Source of the DNA: Methanospirillum sp.
GTDB lineage: Archaea; Halobacteriota; Methanomicrobia; Methanomicrobiales; Methanospirillaceae
Reading direction: 5' to 3'
NCBI GenBank assembly: GCA_028695895.1
Contig: JAQVIE010000009.1
Span: 1-16,744 of the forward strand
Length of the DNA stretch: 16,744 nucleotides
Shown here: in pieces, positions 13,408 through 16,744 of the stretch
Layout of the letters: every line of letters begins with the position of its first letter
Position numbering within the stretch: the stretch's first letter is position 1
Program-made: the position numbers and the translations under genes
The notes under the pieces: generated by a model
Databases searched by the model: none
Told to the model about the DNA's origin: nothing
The model's input: the letters and a program-made list of their open reading frames with translations, nothing else

Positions 13408-14766
13408 TTAAAAAAAGTTCTGGGTTGCATAAAAAAATTCACCATTAAACCTTACCCCGATTCCAATTTTCTCAATAGTCGGATTTATTAAATTTTTATT
13501 ATGCTCCGGACTGTTTATCCATTCAATCATCATGACATCTGCAACATCTTCAGGTGTTGTTGGATCAACAAATCCGGTATATCCCTTTCCAATAGTATGC
13601 CCTGCTGCAATCCGAATAATATTTTCAGCAATTCCGGTCCTTGTCCTCCCATCATCCATACTTTGTGTTACACTTAATCCCAGAAGTTCTGCTCTTCCTG
13701 TTGGATCAATCCCCTCTGGTGAATAATGAGAAAAATATTTTCTTTGTATCATATCTGTTGTATGTCCAATAGCCAGATTACATAGGTCATTATCAAAAGA
13801 AAGCAGAGATAAACCGCAATATTCCCGGTATTTATTAGTTTTTAAGTAAAGATAACCGGCTATCTGATCTGCATAAGGTTCTAAAAGCCGGTTAAGGGGC
13901 TCTGTTATCTGGATTTTTTCCGGGTATACAAAAAGATTGTCTGTTTTATCTGTCTCCTGAATCATCCCGGTATAATCAATTATCCCAACCAGGTGGTAAA
14001 AACCTGGAGGAATGTAATCAGGAATTAGATCAGTCAGAACCTCCTGTTCATTCATGTCTGAATAAACAGAAAAAATATTCTTTTCCCAAAGTTGAAATCC
14101 TGAATTTAAATTGTTGATATCAGGAGACAGAAGAAATAATATCTTACATGAACCTGCAACATCAGAATTCATATTTATTACCGTATATGTCATCGTAAAT
14201 GATGAACCAGATGAGGAGGTATTTGTACTGACTGAATCAATTGTCAACCTGAGGTTTGGATTTTCGCCACGCCATATTGTTTCCTTTTGAATAGTTATCG
14301 GTTCTGAAGAGGTAATGGTATTGTCTGATGAAAATAGTTCAAGTTCATGACTCCTGATATTTATCTTTAAATAATACTCTCCATCAGGAATTCCAACAGG
14401 AACAGAAAAAGAAAAAGGAATTTTTCCTCTTGTTCCAGCTCCAATTTCATCAGTCACTTTGGTACCAAGCCAGATGGAAATATTACCATCCGGATTATTC
14501 TGCACAAGAAGAATATCCATTGAAATATGGGATGCAGACACAGGTCCCTGGTTTGTAACTATAACTGATCCTGTTATCTGTTCTCCTTTTTTTACCAAAT
14601 CAGAAACAACCAGGTAAGACAGGGAAAGGTCAGGAGTAAGGGTAAATGGCGTTAATGAATCAGATAAATCTTCTGAAACTGGTGTTATCATTTCTGCATA
14701 TAATGGAAAAACAACAAGAAGGCACATCAGGGAAATAATAAAAACCGAAATTCTGTTCAGGATCAT
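13408..14766 (-). CDS. Secreted CARDB-CAP (SCP/YkwD-like) protein
   Basis: A 452-residue exported protein. Its signal peptide (1-24, MILNRISVFIISLM start, cleavage after LYA) is followed by two CARDB-like beta domains (about 45-155 and 170-285; note VVTNQGP-type turns such as IVTNQGPVSA) and a C-terminal CAP domain (about 295-452). The CAP cavity residues are all visible: H347 in YFSHYSP, E381 in GIAENI, E415 in IEWINSPEHNKNL, and H422. CAP/YkwD proteins are extracellular; some bind metal or lipids, but enzymatic activity is not established. CARDB may attach it to the cell surface. The ATG at 14766 is chosen because it begins the signal peptide; an in-frame TTG at 14814 overlapping the ruvB stop would add 16 residues before it. 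It lies downstream of ruvB on the same strand and could be co-transcribed, though function is unrelated. Confidence 0.87.
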   Translation of the reverse strand: MILNRISVFIISLMCLLVVFPLYAEMITPVSEDLSDSLTPFTLTPDLSLSYLVVSDLVKKGEQITGSVIVTNQGPVSASHISMDILLVQNNPDGNISIWLGTKVTDEIGAGTRGKIPFSFSVPVGIPDGEYYLKINIRSHELELFSSDNTITSSEPITIQKETIWRGENPNLRLTIDSVSTNTSSSGSSFTMTYTVINMNSDVAGSCKILFLLSPDINNLNSGFQLWEKNIFSVYSDMNEQEVLTDLIPDYIPPGFYHLVGIIDYTGMIQETDKTDNLFVYPEKIQITEPLNRLLEPYADQIAGYLYLKTNKYREYCGLSLLSFDNDLCNLAIGHTTDMIQRKYFSHYSPEGIDPTGRAELLGLSVTQSMDDGRTRTGIAENIIRIAAGHTIGKGYTGFVDPTTPEDVADVMMIEWINSPEHNKNLINPTIEKIGIGVRFNGEFFYATQNFF

Positions 14767-14810
14767 ACATATCTGTTGTTCATCATTCAATACAAGCTTA
14801 CAGGAAAAGA

Positions 14811-15824
14811 TCAAAAGAATGAAGTAAGATCACGAGAGGCGATCTCACCCAGATGCTCCTTTGCAGAATTTGTAATCATCCTTCCCTGGGGCGTTCTTTT
14901 AAGAAAACCAATCCTGATGAGATATGGCTCATAGACATCCTCGATAGTTCTTGGTTCTTCGCCTACTGATATGGATATTGTTTTCAGACCAACAGGACCG
15001 CCGTCAAAATCTTTTGCAATAACCTCAAGGATTTTCCGGTCAAGTATATCAAGTCCGATTTTATCCACACCCAGAGCAAAAAGCGCGGTGTCTGCAATAC
15101 TTTTATCAATCGACCCGGTACCCCTGACAATTGCATAATCAAATGCTCTTTTAAGAAGCCGGTTTGCTATACGCGGCGTCCCCCTGGAACGTTTGGCAAT
15201 TTCCATGGCACCTTCCGGAGTTATTGGAATTCCAAGGATACCAGCTGACCGGGTAATGATAACTCCAAGTTCAGAGGGATCATAAAGATCAAGTCTAAGT
15301 ATAATCCCAAACCGATCCCTGAATGGAGAGCCTAATAGACCTAACCTGGTCGTAGCACCAATAAGTGTAAACCGTTCCAATGGGAGCTGTATAGTTCTTG
15401 CAGAAGGACCCTCACCGATCAACAGATCGATGATATAATCCTCCATCGCAGGATATAATATCTCCTCGATGATCGAAGAAAGACGGTGAATTTCATCAAT
15501 AAAGAGAATATCATTGTCTTTGAGAGGGGTCAGAAGAGCGGCAAGATCACCAGGTCTGTCAAGAACAGGTCCACTCGTTGTCTCGATATCTGAACACATC
15601 TCCTGGGCGATAATGTGTGCAAGCGTGGTTTTTCCAAGTCCGGGAGGGCCTGAAAAAAGGATATGATCAAGAGTTTTGTTACGTTTCCTGGCAGATGTAA
15701 TAGCAACCATCAGAGCATCTTTTATCGAATCCTGACCTATAAATTCGGTAAGTAACCTGGGTCTTACTGAAGGTTCGTCCTTTTCATCTTCCTGATTAAC
15801 TGGGCTTACAAATCTGGCCTGCAT
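14811..15824 (-). CDS. ruvB: Holliday junction branch migration ATPase RuvB
   Basis: A 337-residue AAA+ motor that drives branch migration of Holliday junctions together with RuvA. It has the RuvB entry RPRLLTEFIGQ (21-31), Walker A GPPGLGKT (59-66), Walker B FIDEIH (108-113), the RuvB-specific pre-sensor hairpin region (YIIDLLIGEGPSARTIQLPL, 130-149), sensor 1 GATTR (156-160), the arginine-finger region SPFRDRFG (166-173), and sensor 2 GTPRIANRLL (215-224). The winged-helix end has GFLKRTPQGR and the terminal SFF. All parts of a normal bacterial RuvB are intact and the length is standard. It begins 6 bases after the ruvA stop, in the order ruvC-ruvA-ruvB seen in bacteria. Archaea generally use Hjc and Hel308 instead, so this is a bacterial-type system in an archaeon. 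Confidence 0.98.
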   Translation of the reverse strand: MQARFVSPVNQEDEKDEPSVRPRLLTEFIGQDSIKDALMVAITSARKRNKTLDHILFSGPPGLGKTTLAHIIAQEMCSDIETTSGPVLDRPGDLAALLTPLKDNDILFIDEIHRLSSIIEEILYPAMEDYIIDLLIGEGPSARTIQLPLERFTLIGATTRLGLLGSPFRDRFGIILRLDLYDPSELGVIITRSAGILGIPITPEGAMEIAKRSRGTPRIANRLLKRAFDYAIVRGTGSIDKSIADTALFALGVDKIGLDILDRKILEVIAKDFDGGPVGLKTISISVGEEPRTIEDVYEPYLIRIGFLKRTPQGRMITNSAKEHLGEIASRDLTSFF

Positions 15825-15830
15825 GAAAAA

Positions 15831-16418
15831 TCACTTTTTTCTAAGATGAACAAGGGCTTCTTTAACCAGATCTGATGATGAAGCTTTAATTTTCAATGAT
15901 TTTGTCCTTTCAATTGCTATCAGGGCTTCTTCACGACTATATCCAAGTGAAATGAGTGCAAGCAAAGTATCCTGAACCTGTGATGAAGAAGACGTGGCAT
16001 TAGAGTACTGAGCGCTGAGCTCTGATACCTTTTTCTGGAGTTCAAGGATTATTCGCTCTGCTCCCTTTTTTCCCAGACCCTGAACCTGCGTTAAAACTTC
16101 TGGTTTTTTCTGGGAAATTGCATCGCAGATTTCTGGAAGAGAAAGCCTGCTGATGATTGCAAGGCCGGTTTGTGGTCCAATATGAGAGACCGATATAAGC
16201 AGCCGAAACATATCAGTCTCCTCAGGAATCAGGAAGCCATAAAGCTGCATAAGGTCCTGGCGGATAATAAGCTCAGTATACAGAACAATTTCCTCGTCAA
16301 TGGTTACTGAACTCAAAACTGATTCTGGAGCACGGATCCTATAACCAACTCCTCCTGTCTCAACCAACACAGAACCTGCATCAAAGCTAATGACCTGACC
16401 TCTGATTCGTGCTATCAT
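15831..16418 (-). CDS. ruvA: Holliday junction DNA-binding protein RuvA
   Basis: A 195-residue RuvA, the tetrameric junction-binding partner that loads RuvB. Domain I (1-64) is the OB fold opening MIARIRGQVISFD; its acidic-pin region reads IIRQDLMQLYGF (51-62), so one of the two acidic pin residues of E. coli RuvA (E55-D56) is Gln here (Q54-D55). Domain II has two helix-hairpin-helix motifs, LISVSHIGPQTGLAII (74-89) and LTQVQGLGKKGAERII (109-124). A Ser/Thr-rich flexible linker (about 134-148) leads to domain III (149-195), which contacts RuvB (LLALISLGYSREEA). The start at 16418 is preferred over an in-frame ATG at 16445: it matches the family's usual M-I-(G/A)-R-(I/L)-(R/N)-G start and overlaps the ruvC stop in ATGA. 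Confidence 0.97.
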   Translation of the reverse strand: MIARIRGQVISFDAGSVLVETGGVGYRIRAPESVLSSVTIDEEIVLYTELIIRQDLMQLYGFLIPEETDMFRLLISVSHIGPQTGLAIISRLSLPEICDAISQKKPEVLTQVQGLGKKGAERIILELQKKVSELSAQYSNATSSSSQVQDTLLALISLGYSREEALIAIERTKSLKIKASSSDLVKEALVHLRKK

Positions 16419-16744
16419 GCCGTCCTCATCCAGTTCATATGACAAAGTGCAAGTGCAAGTCCATCGGCTGCATCATCTGGTTTAGGAATATCAGAAAGCC
16501 TTAAAAGCCTTGTAATCATCATTTGAATCTGTTTCTTATCTGCATTCCCTGAACCGGTTATGGCAAGTTTAACCTGTTTTGGAGTATATTCATAAACCGG
16601 TATATGATGCCTTGCAGCAGCCAGAAAAATTACTCCTCTTGCCTCACTGACCTGCATGGCTGTAGTAGTATTTCTGGAAAAAAAGAGCTTTTCACATACC
16701 AGACATACTGGTTTATATGTAATTATCAGGTTTTCAATTGATTC
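16415..16744 (-). CDS. ruvC: Holliday junction resolvase RuvC (N-terminus cut off)
   Basis: The C-terminal 109 residues of RuvC, the endonuclease that cuts Holliday junctions on RuvAB; the frame is open to base 16744, so the N-terminal part lies outside. The second catalytic acid (E. coli E66) is the Glu in VCEKLFFSRN (codon 16693-16691), and the last pair (E. coli D138, D141) is in PDDAADGLALALCH, with all acids preserved. The segments SEARGVIFLAA and VYEYTPKQVKLAITGSGNADKKQ, shown in two parts, match RuvC (for example the GxARGV and VFEYxxxxVKxxVxGxGxAxKxQ pattern). The first catalytic Asp is off the edge. Its stop overlaps the ruvA start by four bases (ATGA), so the genes are translationally coupled. 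Cysteines are somewhat frequent but the protein appears intact. Confidence 0.96.
   Translation of the reverse strand, partial: ESIENLIITYKPVCLVCEKLFFSRNTTTAMQVSEARGVIFLAAARHHIPVYEYTPKQVKLAITGSGNADKKQIQMMITRLLRLSDIPKPDDAADGLALALCHMNWMRTA

Noticed and set aside
14767-14814. TTG start adding 16 residues to the CARDB-CAP protein
   Set aside because: It would bury the signal peptide behind a polar leader; no ribosome binding site was seen. It remains possible only as a coupled start after ruvB.
1-16744. CRISPR array, tRNA or rRNA gene, transposon, integrase, toxin-antitoxin or restriction system
   Set aside because: No direct repeat arrays, cloverleaf-like segments, transposase or nuclease motifs beyond RuvC, or terminal inverted repeats were found; gaps between genes are all short.

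Overview
The window looks like chromosomal DNA of a methanogenic archaeon of the order Methanomicrobiales, most likely Methanospirillum or a close relative. Supporting evidence is an archaeal translation factor aIF5A with its hypusine site, an archaeal-type IMPase/FBPase-like phosphatase beside an NAD kinase, archaeal TATA-like boxes, U-rich terminator-like tracts, Shine-Dalgarno sequences of the GGAGGTGA type, and secreted CARDB, dockerin and CAP proteins typical of these methanogens. The genus is a judgement from recall of protein families, not a database match. There are 16 protein genes, two of them cut by the window edges. No RNA gene, CRISPR array, insertion sequence, integrase or defence system was found. 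No gene-free gap exceeds about 170 bases.

Left part (1-2081, minus strand): an operon reads mrp/NBP35-type Fe-S P-loop ATPase, then a small helical protein of unknown function, then a double-ACT plus metallo-beta-lactamase fusion that leaves the window. From a divergent promoter region (2082-2248, with a 16-bp imperfect palindrome) two tandem paralogous membrane-anchored proteins run rightward (2249-4622). Both start with the same MEKRD signal-anchor and share a 'PYW' domain; the second has an added IPT/TIG-like segment and a C-terminal domain.

Centre (4623-7525): aIF5A (minus) converges on the paralog pair across T-rich tracts. It diverges from an IMPase-family phosphatase that is followed by nadK (TTG start, ribosome binding site overlapping the upstream stop). 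These two genes correspond in order to the two halves of the fused NADP phosphatase/NAD kinase MJ0917 of Methanocaldococcus, so the pair probably balances NAD and NADP. A DUF169 protein follows.

Right centre (7545-13401, plus strand): a TPR protein with an N-terminal signal and a hydrophobic tail, a four-CARDB secreted protein, a solitary CheW, a GNAT acetyltransferase directly followed by a DUF2156 (lysyl-PG-synthase C-domain-like) protein, and a secreted dockerin protein with an internally duplicated ectodomain.

Right end (13408-16744, minus strand): a bacterial-type ruvC-ruvA-ruvB operon (Holliday-junction processing), with a secreted CARDB-CAP protein immediately downstream. RuvABC is a bacterial signature; its presence in an archaeal chromosome points to ancient transfer and is the most striking biology here. 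Otherwise the window mixes core housekeeping genes with lineage-specific surface proteins. I did not find strong evidence of a wholly new system.
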